DNA of 64,000 bases from Brumimicrobium sp041655765 (GCA_041655765.1 JBBAEU010000001.1:333868-397867); one strand, 5' to 3'. Positions 25,805 to 35,277 are shown, numbered from the stretch's first letter. The notes: generated by a model from the letters alone, not told the origin. Numbers and translations are program-made.

Positions 25805-26674
25805 TTAGAATCTATCCAATACATATTCAATTAATTCTGTGATTTTTTTCTGATAATTATTTGTAAACTCTTTTTTTCTACGGTTTGCAAGTCCCAAGCA
25901 AATTCCTGTTGCTTTATGCCCCAGACCGTTGCATAACGTGAATAAAGTAGAAGTTTCCATTTCTAAATTCGCAAATTTCTGTCCATCCTTTGAAACAAAT
26001 TCAGAGAAAGAATCTAACATCCCATTTTCCGCTAAAGGCAATCTTAGTTTTCTTCCTTGTGGACCGTAAAAGCCAGAACTTGTTACAGTAATACCTTTTA
26101 CAATTTGATCAGAATATAACTTTTGATTCAACTCCTCAGAAGCCTTTGCCAAATAAGGTTTAACGTGTTTTGGCAACTTCACTTTGGATTCAATTTCTAC
26201 TTCTAATCGGCTCGTTTCTGAATCCTTCTCGACTTGATAAAAATGTCCAACATTATCAATTCCAAGCGAGTGTGTAGAAAGAATAAAGCTATCGACAGGG
26301 ATATCATCATGAAGTATTCCACAAGTTCCAATTCGGATAATCTCTAATGAAGTTTTTTCCGCCTTCTCTGTTCTGGTTTCCAAATCAATATTAACAAGGG
26401 CATCCAATTCATTGATAACAATATCAATATTATCTGTTCCTATTCCTGTTGAAATTACAGATATTTCCTTTCCTTTAAATGTGCCGGTGTGTACACAGAA
26501 CTCTCTGTGTTGACTTTTATGACTAATTGTATCGAAATAATTAGAAACTAATTCTACTCGGTCTTGGTCGCCTACTACAATAATTTTCTTTGCTAAGTTT
26601 TCAGGAAGAATATCTATATGATAAATTGTTCCTTTAGCAGTTACGACAAGTTCTGACGGCAAAAAATCTGACAT
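25805..26674 (-). CDS. Nucleoside phosphorylase (uridine/purine phosphorylase superfamily)
   Basis: 289 aa. It has the PNP_UDP_1 fold signatures: IVVVGDQDRVELV (phosphate-binding G-D-R), STGIGTDNIDIVINEL, EIIRIGTCG, and near the C-terminus FANLEMETSTLF, where Glu-Met-Glu binds the ribose. These fit uridine phosphorylase-like enzymes that split nucleosides with phosphate into base and ribose-1-phosphate. The base specificity cannot be read. It lies 24 nt after a DUF4197 lipoprotein gene and 1 nt before another lipoprotein. Confidence 0.9.
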   Translation of the reverse strand: MSDFLPSELVVTAKGTIYHIDILPENLAKKIIVVGDQDRVELVSNYFDTISHKSQHREFCVHTGTFKGKEISVISTGIGTDNIDIVINELDALVNIDLETRTEKAEKTSLEIIRIGTCGILHDDIPVDSFILSTHSLGIDNVGHFYQVEKDSETSRLEVEIESKVKLPKHVKPYLAKASEELNQKLYSDQIVKGITVTSSGFYGPQGRKLRLPLAENGMLDSFSEFVSKDGQKFANLEMETSTLFTLCNGLGHKATGICLGLANRRKKEFTNNYQKKITELIEYVLDRF

Positions 26675-26698
26675 ACCAATGTTTTAAATGTAGAGATG

Positions 26699-27439
26699 CT
26701 AAATCGAACCAAATACTTTTTTCAGTATATCTGTTACACGTGCAGCTGGATCTTTACGAATTTTATTTTCTTCTTTTTCAACCATGATAAACAATCCGTC
26801 TATTGCACGTTCAGTAACAAAACGATTTAAATCAGTTTCAACTTTTTGACCACCTGTAAAAATCATCGCTTGGTTGTAGCGTGTAGCAACAGGTTCCCAA
26901 TACTCCGTCAATTTTACTTTTTCAATAGATTGTTGAACTTTCGGGGAGAAAGCATCTATCAAAGCAGAAGTTGTTGTTCTCCTTAAAAAATCTGTTGCAG
27001 CACCTTCTCCTCCATTTAAAATTTGGAATCCATCTTGAATTGTCATATTTTTAATAGCGTTCACAAAAATTGGGGTTGCAGATTTCGCTGCATCTTCGGC
27101 CGCTCTATTCAATGTCACTACAATTTTATCAACTTGTCCGTCTAAACCCCATTCCAAGGCTTTTTCTTTCACTGCATTGGCACTTTCAGGGAAAGGCAAT
27201 TTAATTTCTTGATTTTTAAAAAAACCATCTGTAATGGAAGTAACATCTACTGCATTCGTAATCCCAACAGTTAATGCTTCTTTTAATCCTGAAACAACTT
27301 CTCCGTTTGTTAACGAAGGTTTTGTGGAGGAAGAGTCTGTTGCTGCTTCGACTTCCGATATGAAAGAATCAACAGAGTCACATGAAGGAGTGATGACTAT
27401 GACCATTCCAAACAGAAATATTTGAATAACTTTTTTCAT
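26699..27439 (-). CDS. DUF4197 family lipoprotein
   Basis: 246 aa. The signal peptide ends ITPSC with Cys20, so it is a lipoprotein. The body (EVVSGLKEALTVGITNAV, GFFKNQEIKLPFPESA, LNRAAEDAAKSATPIFVNAI, FLRRTTTSALIDAFSP, GLFIMVEKEENKIRKDPAAR) is the all-helical DUF4197 pattern found in many Gram-negative bacteria. Role unknown; a periplasmic location is likely. Head of a three-gene minus-strand operon, divergent from cinA. Confidence 0.88.
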   Translation of the reverse strand: MKKVIQIFLFGMVIVITPSCDSVDSFISEVEAATDSSSTKPSLTNGEVVSGLKEALTVGITNAVDVTSITDGFFKNQEIKLPFPESANAVKEKALEWGLDGQVDKIVVTLNRAAEDAAKSATPIFVNAIKNMTIQDGFQILNGGEGAATDFLRRTTTSALIDAFSPKVQQSIEKVKLTEYWEPVATRYNQAMIFTGGQKVETDLNRFVTERAIDGLFIMVEKEENKIRKDPAARVTDILKKVFGSI

Positions 27440-27455
27440 TTCAATTGTTTTTTGT

Positions 27456-27463
27456 CAAACTTA
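27456..27463 (-). promoter_or_regulatory. -7 promoter box of the DUF4197 operon
   Basis: Minus-strand TAAGTTTG, 16 nt before the ATG at 27439, in the 64-nt spacer shared with cinA. Confidence 0.45.
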
Positions 27464-27503
27464 CGAATAATTTTACTTTTTTAATCCTATAATAAATCAA
27501 ATT

Positions 27504-28757
27504 ATGAAAGCAGGAGTTATTACGATTGGTGACGAATTACTACTAGGGCAAACCATTAACACAAACCTTGCCAAAATTGGAATGGCATTTGGCGAAGTTG
27601 GCGTATCTGTCATTCAATCATGTACAATTATGGATAGTCGTGAAGGAATCCTTGAAGTGCTTGACAATATGCTCTCAAAATTTGAGTTGGTAGTCATTAC
27701 CGGCGGATTGGGACCAACAAATGATGATGTTACAAAAGAAGTTTTAACTGAATATTTTCAGTCCGAGTTAATCTTAAACGAAGAAGTATTGGCACATATT
27801 AGAAATATTTTCGAATCAAAAGGTCGTGTAATGGTTCCCTCAAATATTGATCAGGCAAAAGTTCCAAAGGATTGTGAAATTTTATGGAATCCTTTGGGAA
27901 CTGCACCTGGAATGTGGTTTGAGAAACAGAATAAGATTGTTATTTCACTTCCTGGAGTTCCGTATGAAATGGAAAATCTTCTAAAAACTGAAGTCATTCC
28001 AAAACTCAAGTCAATTTCCATTGCTTCACGAAAGTATTATCGAACAATCATGACACAAGGAATTGGAGAATCATTTTTAGCAGAGAAAATTAGCGATTGG
28101 GAAAATAGGATTTATAAAGATGGAATGAGTTTGGCATATTTGCCATCACCAGGAATGATTCGATTGCGTATCACAACGGAAAACAAAAATAAAGACAAAG
28201 AGAAAATAGATGCTTATATAAAAGAAATTACTGACAGATTACCACAATATGTTTATGCCAACGAAGATGTTTCTATTTTCCAGATTGTTGGAGAACTCCT
28301 AAAAGAGGAAAAAGCCACTTTATCAACAGTTGAAAGTTGCACCGCAGGAGGAATCGCTAATGCATTTACTGCTTTTTCAGGTTCATCTACTTTTTTTAAA
28401 GGAGGATTCATTACGTATTCTAATACATTAAAAATGAAATTAGCAAATGTAACTGCCCAATCGTTAGATAAATATGGTGCTGTTTCAGAACAAGTGGCCA
28501 AAGAAATGGCAATTGGCGGACGTAAAGAGTTGGAAACAGATTATTGTATTTCTGTTACAGGCATTGCTGGTCCAACTGGAGGAAGCGAAGAAAAACCTGT
28601 TGGAACAGTTTGGATTGCAGTTGCTTCATCCCAAGGTGTTGTTACTGAAAAATTTATTTTAGGAAATGACAGGGGCAGAAATATTCAACGCTCAATTTTA
28701 TGTGCAGCAAACGTGTTGAGACGTGTTATCTTAGGAATAACTCGCTCAAACCACTAA
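27504..28757 (+). CDS. cinA: CinA family protein (nicotinamide-nucleotide amidase / MoCF domain)
   Basis: 417 aa with two domains. The N-terminal COG1058/MoCF-like domain (about 1-170) has ITIGDELLLGQTINTN and VVITGGLGPTNDDVTKE. The C-terminal PncC-like amidohydrolase domain (about 255-410) has LSTVESCTAGGIANAFTAFSG and CISVTGIAGPTGG, the deamidase active-site region. The enzyme recycles NMN and dephosphorylates ADP-ribose in the pyridine nucleotide cycle; a competence role has been seen in a few species only. Start ATG gives the standard MKAGVITIGDELL. Confidence 0.95.
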   Translation: MKAGVITIGDELLLGQTINTNLAKIGMAFGEVGVSVIQSCTIMDSREGILEVLDNMLSKFELVVITGGLGPTNDDVTKEVLTEYFQSELILNEEVLAHIRNIFESKGRVMVPSNIDQAKVPKDCEILWNPLGTAPGMWFEKQNKIVISLPGVPYEMENLLKTEVIPKLKSISIASRKYYRTIMTQGIGESFLAEKISDWENRIYKDGMSLAYLPSPGMIRLRITTENKNKDKEKIDAYIKEITDRLPQYVYANEDVSIFQIVGELLKEEKATLSTVESCTAGGIANAFTAFSGSSTFFKGGFITYSNTLKMKLANVTAQSLDKYGAVSEQVAKEMAIGGRKELETDYCISVTGIAGPTGGSEEKPVGTVWIAVASSQGVVTEKFILGNDRGRNIQRSILCAANVLRRVILGITRSNH

Positions 28758-28896
28758 AAATCGCACAATAAATAAAGTACAGAAAATTTAATTTAGCTCT
28801 TCCAAGGTATCATTTAAATTAAAAGATTAAATTTAACACATTATTATTATTTAAACTAAAGAACTTTCTATTAAAGCGATTCTTTCATATTCAAAA
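28758..28896. other. 139-nt intergenic spacer without recognised gene
   Basis: AT-rich. I see no open frame of note, no clear TAnnTTTG box and no terminator hairpin. Confidence 0.5.
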
Positions 28897-30429
28897 ATGA
28901 AGTTTTTAAAAAAACATAGTTTATCCATCACTTTGATTTTTATTGGTTTTATCTTAACATGGCAAGGAGTAACAAACCCTCTATGGAAAGAAGAAAAAGT
29001 GATAAGGTCGGACGCCATCATCTATTATACTTACCTACCAGCAACATTTATCGACAATAATCCGCTTTTTGATCCAGATAAAGGAGATGAATCTAATTAC
29101 CAAGTGCACAAAAGTCCAATTGGTAAAAATGCTGTAAAAATGAGTATGGGCGTTGCCGTGCTTAATGTTCCATTTTTTTTGGCAGGACATTGTTATGCAA
29201 ACATTGATGTTAATTATGAAGCAAACGGCTTTTCTGCGCCTTATCATCTTGCCATCCTTTTGTCATCTGTTTTTTATACTTTATTTGGATTGATTTTTTT
29301 AGGGCTATTTCTCAAAAGAAAATTTTCTAAAGTTGTCGCCATCATCACCATTATTCTTATCGGGTTTGGAACAAATTTATACTACTATGCTGTATATGAA
29401 GGGGGAATGTCGCACCCAATTGTTTTTTTCTTATTGTCCTTGTTACTATTCGTTACGAACAACTGGATAAACAATAAAAAAATATGGAAAAGTCTTCTTA
29501 TTGGACTTATTTTTGGGCTAATTATATTAATTCGACCGATAAACATTCTTTTTTGTATTCCTTTTTTATTTTTCTTGGAACAACCCAACCAAAGCAGGAA
29601 AAAACATTTTAAAAATTTATTTCTCCCAATTCATCACATAATATTGATTGTGGTTGGCGTGATGTTGGCTGTTTCTCCACAATTATATTTTTGGAAAGTT
29701 CAAACAGGAGAATGGATATACTATTCTTATCGAGAAGAAGGATTCTTCTGGACAAATCCGCACATTTGGAAAGGATTATTTTCATTTAGAAAAGGATGGT
29801 TCATATATACTCCTATGATGCTCATTGCATGTTTTGGATTTTACCATCTATATAAGTCGAGAAGAAACTATTTTTGGGGCATTATCACGTTCCTTATTCC
29901 TTTTTTATACGTTACTTTTAGTTGGTGGTGCTGGTGGTATGGTGGAAGTTTTGGTGCACGAACTCTAATTGACATCTTACCTTTTATGTCTATCCCTTTG
30001 GCTGCTTTAGTTGAAAAAATGCTGGTTCAACGCTATGGGAATTTGCTGATGATGGTTTTTTGTTTGTTGATTTACCTGAACCTATTTCAATCTTGGCAAT
30101 ATTCAAAAGGCTTTATACATTATGATGGAATGACTAAGTCGGCATATAAGAAAATATTTTTAAAAGACTATACGACAAACGAATATTGGGAGTTGATATT
30201 ACGGCCAGATTATGAAAATGCTTTAGCAAATGGTGTAGAACTTGAAGGAATCCCTATTTTCTCTCGTGACAAAAACTCACCAATTTATGAAGAAAGTATT
30301 CAAAATTTTATAAACTACATTAAATCAGATGAAGCGTGGATGGAAGATATTAAGAAAAAAGCGATAATGGATAATATTTCTATCGACTCAGCGCTTAGAG
30401 TTGTTGCAGAGGATAATATTGCGAATTAG
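28897..30429 (+). CDS. Polytopic membrane protein, GT-C glycosyltransferase-like
   Basis: 510 aa with about ten hydrophobic segments. The first helix (LSITLIFIGFILTWQG) is followed by a periplasmic loop with SDAIIYYTYLPATFI, where acidic residues sit in the first loop as in GT-C (PMT/ArnT-type) enzymes that use polyprenyl-linked sugars. Other traits are GFGTNLYYYAVYEGGMSHPIVFF, LIRPINILF and FSWWCWWYGGSFGARTLIDI. The C-terminal 80 residues are soluble. The family is not certain; a lipid-linked sugar transferase or a scaffold is possible. Isolated gene. Confidence 0.7.
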   Translation: MKFLKKHSLSITLIFIGFILTWQGVTNPLWKEEKVIRSDAIIYYTYLPATFIDNNPLFDPDKGDESNYQVHKSPIGKNAVKMSMGVAVLNVPFFLAGHCYANIDVNYEANGFSAPYHLAILLSSVFYTLFGLIFLGLFLKRKFSKVVAIITIILIGFGTNLYYYAVYEGGMSHPIVFFLLSLLLFVTNNWINNKKIWKSLLIGLIFGLIILIRPINILFCIPFLFFLEQPNQSRKKHFKNLFLPIHHIILIVVGVMLAVSPQLYFWKVQTGEWIYYSYREEGFFWTNPHIWKGLFSFRKGWFIYTPMMLIACFGFYHLYKSRRNYFWGIITFLIPFLYVTFSWWCWWYGGSFGARTLIDILPFMSIPLAALVEKMLVQRYGNLLMMVFCLLIYLNLFQSWQYSKGFIHYDGMTKSAYKKIFLKDYTTNEYWELILRPDYENALANGVELEGIPIFSRDKNSPIYEESIQNFINYIKSDEAWMEDIKKKAIMDNISIDSALRVVAEDNIAN

Positions 30430-30451
30430 CCTAAAAACATAATTATTTTGT

Positions 30452-30459
30452 TAGTTTTG
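30452..30459 (+). promoter_or_regulatory. -7 promoter box of the acidic lipoprotein gene
   Basis: TAGTTTTG, 34 nt before the ATG at 30494. No TTG at -33 spacing. Confidence 0.4.
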
Positions 30460-30493
30460 TCAACAATAAAATTAACATTTAATCTTAAAAATA

Positions 30494-30940
30494 ATGAATA
30501 AAACACTGTTTATTGGCATATTTGCCTCAACATTACTTATGACAAGTTGTATTTCTAACAGTAATCAAATAGAGAAAGATGCTTCAGAATTAGCTAAATT
30601 AGTTTGTCGTAGCCTCGAATTAATGCCTGACTTACTATCTGGTGATGAAGTAGCAGCTAAAGAAATAAGTGAAATTGAAAAAAAGTTTGAAGCGTTAGAG
30701 TCAGAATTAGATAAAAAATATCCCATAGGTTCTGACGACTTTAATGAAATGGAAGAGATTTTTAATGCAAAATTAAAAGAGTGTAGTGGAATTGACGCAT
30801 CTGAATTAGATGAAATGGGAGAAGAGTATTTTGATGATATTGACTTTGAAGAATTAGAGAAAAGTTTAGAAAACTTCAACTTAGATGAATTCGAAGATCA
30901 ATTAAATGAACTTGAAAAGGAATTAGAAAGATTAGAATAG
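30494..30940 (+). CDS. Small acidic helical lipoprotein of unknown function
   Basis: 148 aa. The signal ends LLMTSC with Cys19. The mature protein is almost entirely charged helix: DASELAKLVCRSLEL, EKKFEALESELDKKYP and ELEKSLENFNLDEFEDQLNELE, with many Glu and Asp residues and a coiled-coil-like C-terminus. Two further Cys lie at LVCRS and KECSG. No family recognised. Stand-alone gene with its own -7 box, located between a membrane protein and efp. Confidence 0.7.
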   Translation: MNKTLFIGIFASTLLMTSCISNSNQIEKDASELAKLVCRSLELMPDLLSGDEVAAKEISEIEKKFEALESELDKKYPIGSDDFNEMEEIFNAKLKECSGIDASELDEMGEEYFDDIDFEELEKSLENFNLDEFEDQLNELEKELERLE

Positions 30941-31009
30941 TTGATTTATTTCACTTAAAGTAATCTAATTTCGTATATTTTCTTAAATTCGCCGTTATTA
31001 AAAAAAAAT

Positions 31010-31573
31010 ATGGCAACAACTTCAGATATTAAAAACGGATTGTGTATGCTCCATAACGGGAAAATTGTTTCCGTTATTGAGTTTTTACATGTTAAACCAG
31101 GAAAAGGTCCTGCCTTTGTTCGGACAAAATTGAGAGAAATTGAATCAGGGAAAGTTTTAGATTTTACATTTTCAGCTGGTCACAAAATTGATGTCGTTCG
31201 CGTTGAAAAAAGACAATATCAATATTTATATGAAGAGGAAAACGGATACCACTTCATGAATTTAGATAATTACGAACAAATCTTCATCAATAAATCAATG
31301 ATTGAAAATCCTCAATTTTTAAGAGAGGGAATGATTTGTGACATTACTTTTCATGCAGAAGAAGAAAATCCACTTGTTGCTGAATTGCCAAACTTCATTG
31401 AAGCAGAAATTACATACACAGAACCTGGAATTAAGGGTGATACTGCAACCAATGCGATGAAACCAGCAACCATCGATACGGGTGCTGAAGTTCGCGTACC
31501 GCTATTCATTGATACAGGAGAAAAAATCAAGATTGATACCCGTACAGGAAATTATGTGGAGAGAGTTAAATAG
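31010..31573 (+). CDS. efp: Elongation factor P
   Basis: Relieves ribosome stalling at polyproline stretches. 187 aa, standard length. The KOW-like domain I carries the loop KPGKGPAF with Lys32 at the tip, the residue modified in many bacteria. Domain II (EEENPLVAELPNFIEAEITYTEPGIKGDT) and the C-terminal signature GAEVRVPLFIDTGEKIKIDTRTG are present. I see no modification enzyme gene nearby. Single gene. Confidence 0.97.
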   Translation: MATTSDIKNGLCMLHNGKIVSVIEFLHVKPGKGPAFVRTKLREIESGKVLDFTFSAGHKIDVVRVEKRQYQYLYEEENGYHFMNLDNYEQIFINKSMIENPQFLREGMICDITFHAEEENPLVAELPNFIEAEITYTEPGIKGDTATNAMKPATIDTGAEVRVPLFIDTGEKIKIDTRTGNYVERVK

Positions 31574-31580
31574 TAAATTA

Positions 31581-32498
31581 CTACTCTTTTAGTTTCCAAA
31601 TTTTAATTTTTCTGTCGTCACTTACCGTTGCAAACTTTTCTTCGTTAATTTTTGCAATTCTATTAACGCAATGTCGGTGTCCTTTGTTTCGGTATTCGAT
31701 TCTTTCGATGATGGATAAATCTTTTGAATTCCAAATTTTGATACTTTTATCAAAACTAACGGAAACGATTTTCTTTTTATTATCGATAAATTCTAAATCG
31801 TAAACAGCGAAATTATGTGCAGGGATTGCAGCAATCTTCTCACCAGTTTTCCAATTCCATTTTCTTATATATGCATCTTTTCCTCCTGTATATAATTCTT
31901 CTTTATCAAAAAGCGCACAATTTACTCCTTCTTTATGTGCCTTAAACTCATTTACAGTATTAAAAAACTCTGTTTCAAGGATATATACTTTCTCTTCTTG
32001 TCCACAAATTGCAATATGACTTCCATCTTCAGACAAGGCAATTTCACGAATTTTCCCACAATCAAAAGGCAAAGTAATCAATAACTCAAAGTTTTCATCC
32101 CAAGCACAGAAATATCCCTCTTTGTCGCCTGAATAAAATTGTTTTTTATATGGATTAAAAGTGAGAGAGAAAATTGAACTTTTATGTTGCTCCAATAAAC
32201 GCACCTCTTTTTTTTGTTTTAGGTCGATTACATGTATTTGACCACGATTATTAGCAATTGCTAAAAGATTATTTTCTGGATTGTGCGCAATACCGTAAGC
32301 TGAATATTCTAATTTTACAGCGAAATTCGTTTGTTCTCCAGTTTCCATATTCCATTGCGCTACATATTTGTCGGCACTGGAAGTAAAAATTGATGGATTA
32401 AAATATAGCACATCGTATATTGCACCGGCATGACCTGTAATTGTTATTATATTCTCTACAGTTTTTGGTTCGAAAAGCAAGCTATTCCTCTTCATCAC
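31581..32498 (-). CDS. WD40 repeat protein
   Basis: 305 aa with about seven WD-like repeats of about 40 residues forming one beta-propeller. Examples are HAGAIYDVLYFNPSIFTSSADKYVAQWN, HKSSIFSLTF, HKEGVNCALFDKEELYTG, HNFAVYDLEFI and SVSFDKSIKIWNSKDL, ending SDDRKIKIWKLKE. No signal peptide, so cytoplasmic. Likely a scaffold; partners unknown. The start overlaps the 3' end of the phosphosulfolactate synthase homologue by 17 nt, so the two are co-expressed. Confidence 0.88.
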   Translation of the reverse strand: MMKRNSLLFEPKTVENIITITGHAGAIYDVLYFNPSIFTSSADKYVAQWNMETGEQTNFAVKLEYSAYGIAHNPENNLLAIANNRGQIHVIDLKQKKEVRLLEQHKSSIFSLTFNPYKKQFYSGDKEGYFCAWDENFELLITLPFDCGKIREIALSEDGSHIAICGQEEKVYILETEFFNTVNEFKAHKEGVNCALFDKEELYTGGKDAYIRKWNWKTGEKIAAIPAHNFAVYDLEFIDNKKKIVSVSFDKSIKIWNSKDLSIIERIEYRNKGHRHCVNRIAKINEEKFATVSDDRKIKIWKLKE

Positions 32499-33309
32499 CC
32501 TCTAACTCCTCTTCTTGAACTTGTTGTAATCTTGATCTATAATCATCAGGTAAGGGCTCAAAAAAGGTATCACCCCTTAATCCAATACGAAGACATTCCA
32601 ACGGTATGACTTCATTTGGTGCGATATTTCCAAGATTTACGTTTGCGCCAAATAATTTAATAAACCAAACTTGTTGATTTTTTATTGGGGCTTCCCAAAG
32701 AATATCGTTTGGATCAATATTTTTAATAATTTTATTAATCAACAATGTATGTGCCGTTCCATTTGGTCTAAACACACCAACTGTTCCAGATTCTCTACCT
32801 TCTGCAATTACTTTCCATGATCCAGCTTCTAACTCTGCTTTCATCATTTTAATCCATCTATTGGGTGCAATAATAATTCCTGAATCTTTAGAGCCAACTT
32901 CAGAAAGAACAGTTCTATTTTTAGATAATTTATGAATCAATTCACACTTTTCTTCGTGAGGGATGATAATGGAACCATCAGAAACCTCACATAAGTCGAT
33001 ATTTAAATCATCCAACAATCTCTGGTACTCATCAAACATTCCACGTGCATAAAATGCTTCGAAGAGAGTTCCTCCAAAATAAGGTCTTATCGCATTATCT
33101 TGATAAAGTTTAATTTTATCTTTTAACTTATTCGTTACGTAAGCAGTTCCAAACCCAAACTTTACAATATCTGTATATTCTCCACTTGATTCAATAAAGT
33201 TTTCAGCTTCTCTAAGGCTTAATCCCTTATCCATCATCATTGTCATACCACCGTTTCGTGGTTTTTCATCTCTGTCTGGAATAAATGGTAAATTAAAGTT
33301 TCTCATCAT
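32482..33309 (-). CDS. Phosphosulfolactate synthase (ComA) family protein
   Basis: 275 aa. The family enzyme adds sulfite to PEP giving (2R)-phospho-3-sulfolactate. Recognisable ComA-type segments are RNGGMTMMMDKGLS, VKFGFGTAYV, PYFGGTLFEAF, LCEVSDGSIIIP, EVGSKDSG, EAGSWKVIAEGRESG, the IIKNIDPNDILWEAP region and GNIAPNEVIPLECLRIGLRGDTF. All fit the family I know from methanogens and Bacillus YitD. A C-terminal acidic tail (EEELEGDEEE) follows. The start overlaps the TPR gene by 17 nt. The in vivo product in this organism is inferred only; it could feed sulfolactate or cysteate for sulfonolipids. Confidence 0.85.
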   Translation of the reverse strand: MMRNFNLPFIPDRDEKPRNGGMTMMMDKGLSLREAENFIESSGEYTDIVKFGFGTAYVTNKLKDKIKLYQDNAIRPYFGGTLFEAFYARGMFDEYQRLLDDLNIDLCEVSDGSIIIPHEEKCELIHKLSKNRTVLSEVGSKDSGIIIAPNRWIKMMKAELEAGSWKVIAEGRESGTVGVFRPNGTAHTLLINKIIKNIDPNDILWEAPIKNQQVWFIKLFGANVNLGNIAPNEVIPLECLRIGLRGDTFFEPLPDDYRSRLQQVQEEELEGDEEE

Positions 33310-34720
33310 TATAATTTTCGTCTAACTGTTGTATTCGGTCGTAATAGTAAGTATTACTTTTCATTTCAGGAAAATAATCAAATAGTTTTTTTGTTACTTC
33401 TAAGTTTTTATTAATTAATTCTTCAAAAAGCACCATTGCTTCGACATTGCTTCCGTTCTTCCAATGGCAATAGCAAATAGATAATTGAGCAATATGATTA
33501 TCTTCGAGTCGATTATTTTCAACGCCGCGGTACATCATCTCCAAAGAAATATCACCAAGAAAAGATAGATAGTCAACAATTAAGTCGTCATTATTTTTAT
33601 TGATAGATAATGCTGTTTCGTATGCTTCAATAGCTAGCAATCTATTTTGCTCTTCTTTTTCATAAATATTAGCCAAAACCCTCCAATATTCCTCATTTTT
33701 ATCATCGATATTGATAGCAGTTTGCACTTCTATAATGGCCCTATCAGAAAAACCTAAAAAATCGCTCATCACAGCCCTTCCAACCCATGCGTCTGTCATT
33801 CTTGGTAACAAAGAAGTACTTTTACAAAACATATTGTATGCTCCTTCGAATTCTCCTAACTCCTCGAGACACTCGCCTATTGAGCAATATAAAATTGGAT
33901 CTTCTTTATCTAAATCCAGACAATGAAGATATTGTTTTAAAGCCTTTTCAGCCTGATTAATTTCGAGAAAAATATTAGCTAGATTATACACCGCCGGAAT
34001 AAACTCATCATTGATGGCAATTACATATTCATACGCCCAAATAGCTTTTTCATAATTTTTAACTTTACTATAAACATTCCCCAAATTATACCATGTTGTG
34101 TAAGAATATGGTTCTTCATCTATATAATTAAGAAAACAAACAATTGCATTGTCAAAATCACCGCTTTTTTCATAACAATGTGCCAATTCATAAATCAGCA
34201 AATCATTTGAGCAATCTTCTTCCATCGCTTCTTTTAAAACTTGAATTGCAGTATCATATTTATTTTGATTTTCCAGTTCCATCGCCAAATCGATAGCCAC
34301 TTCAACTTTCTCATCACCAGTGGTCAACTGGAAAACCTTTTTATAATAGGATATTGCCAAATCTTGATTTTTGAGTTGACTATGAATATCTGCAAGCATA
34401 AGAAGCACATCGACGTTTAACCCTTCTATGTGTTCAATTTTTTGAAGTATCTCTAATGCTTGATTCAAATGACCAGACATTGAGAGGACTTGGGCGAATT
34501 TAATAGAAATAATGGTATTTGTAGGAAAATGTTCTAAGGCTCTTTCTGCCGCCCATTTGGCTTTCTTTAGATTATTAAGTTTGATGTAATGGTCGAGAAT
34601 TTCCTCTACGCTATCAGAGTCTATATATGAATAACTCTTTGAAGAATACATTTTTTCAAACTCTTCAATGCTCTTCTGATAGCTTGGCAGCCAATCCTCT
34701 TCGTTTTCGTTATCAAACAT
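33293..34720 (-). CDS. Tetratricopeptide repeat protein (cytoplasmic)
   Basis: 475 aa without signal peptide. It has roughly ten TPR units, for example AKWAAERALEHFP, ALEILQKIEHIEGLN, AISYYKKVFQLTTGD, TTWYNLGNVYSKVKNYEKAIWAYEY and AEKALKQYLHCLDLD. The acidic N-terminus (MFDNENEEDWLPSYQKSIEEF) resembles that of other Bacteroidota TPR proteins. A protein-interaction scaffold of unknown partner. First gene of the overlapping TPR / phosphosulfolactate synthase / WD40 operon, all three overlapping by 17 nt, which suggests a shared function or strict co-expression. Confidence 0.88.
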   Translation of the reverse strand: MFDNENEEDWLPSYQKSIEEFEKMYSSKSYSYIDSDSVEEILDHYIKLNNLKKAKWAAERALEHFPTNTIISIKFAQVLSMSGHLNQALEILQKIEHIEGLNVDVLLMLADIHSQLKNQDLAISYYKKVFQLTTGDEKVEVAIDLAMELENQNKYDTAIQVLKEAMEEDCSNDLLIYELAHCYEKSGDFDNAIVCFLNYIDEEPYSYTTWYNLGNVYSKVKNYEKAIWAYEYVIAINDEFIPAVYNLANIFLEINQAEKALKQYLHCLDLDKEDPILYCSIGECLEELGEFEGAYNMFCKSTSLLPRMTDAWVGRAVMSDFLGFSDRAIIEVQTAINIDDKNEEYWRVLANIYEKEEQNRLLAIEAYETALSINKNNDDLIVDYLSFLGDISLEMMYRGVENNRLEDNHIAQLSICYCHWKNGSNVEAMVLFEELINKNLEVTKKLFDYFPEMKSNTYYYDRIQQLDENYNDEKL

Positions 34721-34787
34721 AATTGCTAAAGTAGGGAAAATGTTTAATTAAACCTCATTTTTAGTCAAACATTTCCTTAAAAATTCA

Positions 34788-35249
34788 TTAATCGACAATG
34801 GTTAATAACTCCACGTCGAAAGCCAAAACTGTATTTGGTTTAATTGAACCAGAACCATTAGGCCCGTAAGCCAAAGCAGAAGGTATCAGTAATATCCCTT
34901 TTCCGCCTTCTCTAAACTTAGGAATTCCTTCTGTCCAACCTTTGATTACACTTTGAAGATTGAATGTGACTCCTTCTACGTCGCTTTGGTCAAAGACATT
35001 TCCATCTAAAAAATAACCTTTATACCTAACGGTTACATTGCTTTGCGCATTTGGATAGTTGCCAGTTCCTTCATTGTGAATTACATAATGCAAACCCGTT
35101 TGAGTTTCTGTTGCATCCAGACCTTTGTCTGAAATATACTCTTTGATAATTTTAATATCTGTTGCTAATTGTTCTTCTGGACTAACGGCTTTATCGCAAG
35201 CTGATAACCCAATAATCATTGCTAAAACAAGTAAATAATAAACTTTCAT
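34788..35249 (-). CDS. FKBP-type peptidyl-prolyl isomerase lipoprotein
   Basis: 153 aa. The signal ends IIGLSAC with Cys18. The FKBP domain (about 50-153) has VTVRYKGYFLDGNVFDQS with the catalytic Phe-Asp, SVIKGWTEGIPKFREGGKG with the conserved Trp, and LLIPSALAYGPNGSGSIKPN. It retains the residues expected for prolyl isomerase activity, unlike the paralogue at 10244. Exported folding factor, probably membrane-anchored. Monocistronic; -7 box at 35270-35277. Confidence 0.93.
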   Translation of the reverse strand: MKVYYLLVLAMIIGLSACDKAVSPEEQLATDIKIIKEYISDKGLDATETQTGLHYVIHNEGTGNYPNAQSNVTVRYKGYFLDGNVFDQSDVEGVTFNLQSVIKGWTEGIPKFREGGKGILLIPSALAYGPNGSGSIKPNTVLAFDVELLTIVD

Positions 35250-35269
35250 TTTTATAAGTTATAATGCCA

Positions 35270-35277
35270 CAAATGTA
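35270..35277 (-). promoter_or_regulatory. -7 promoter box of FKBP lipoprotein gene
   Basis: Minus-strand TACATTTG, 20 nt before the ATG at 35249. No clear -33. Confidence 0.45.
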
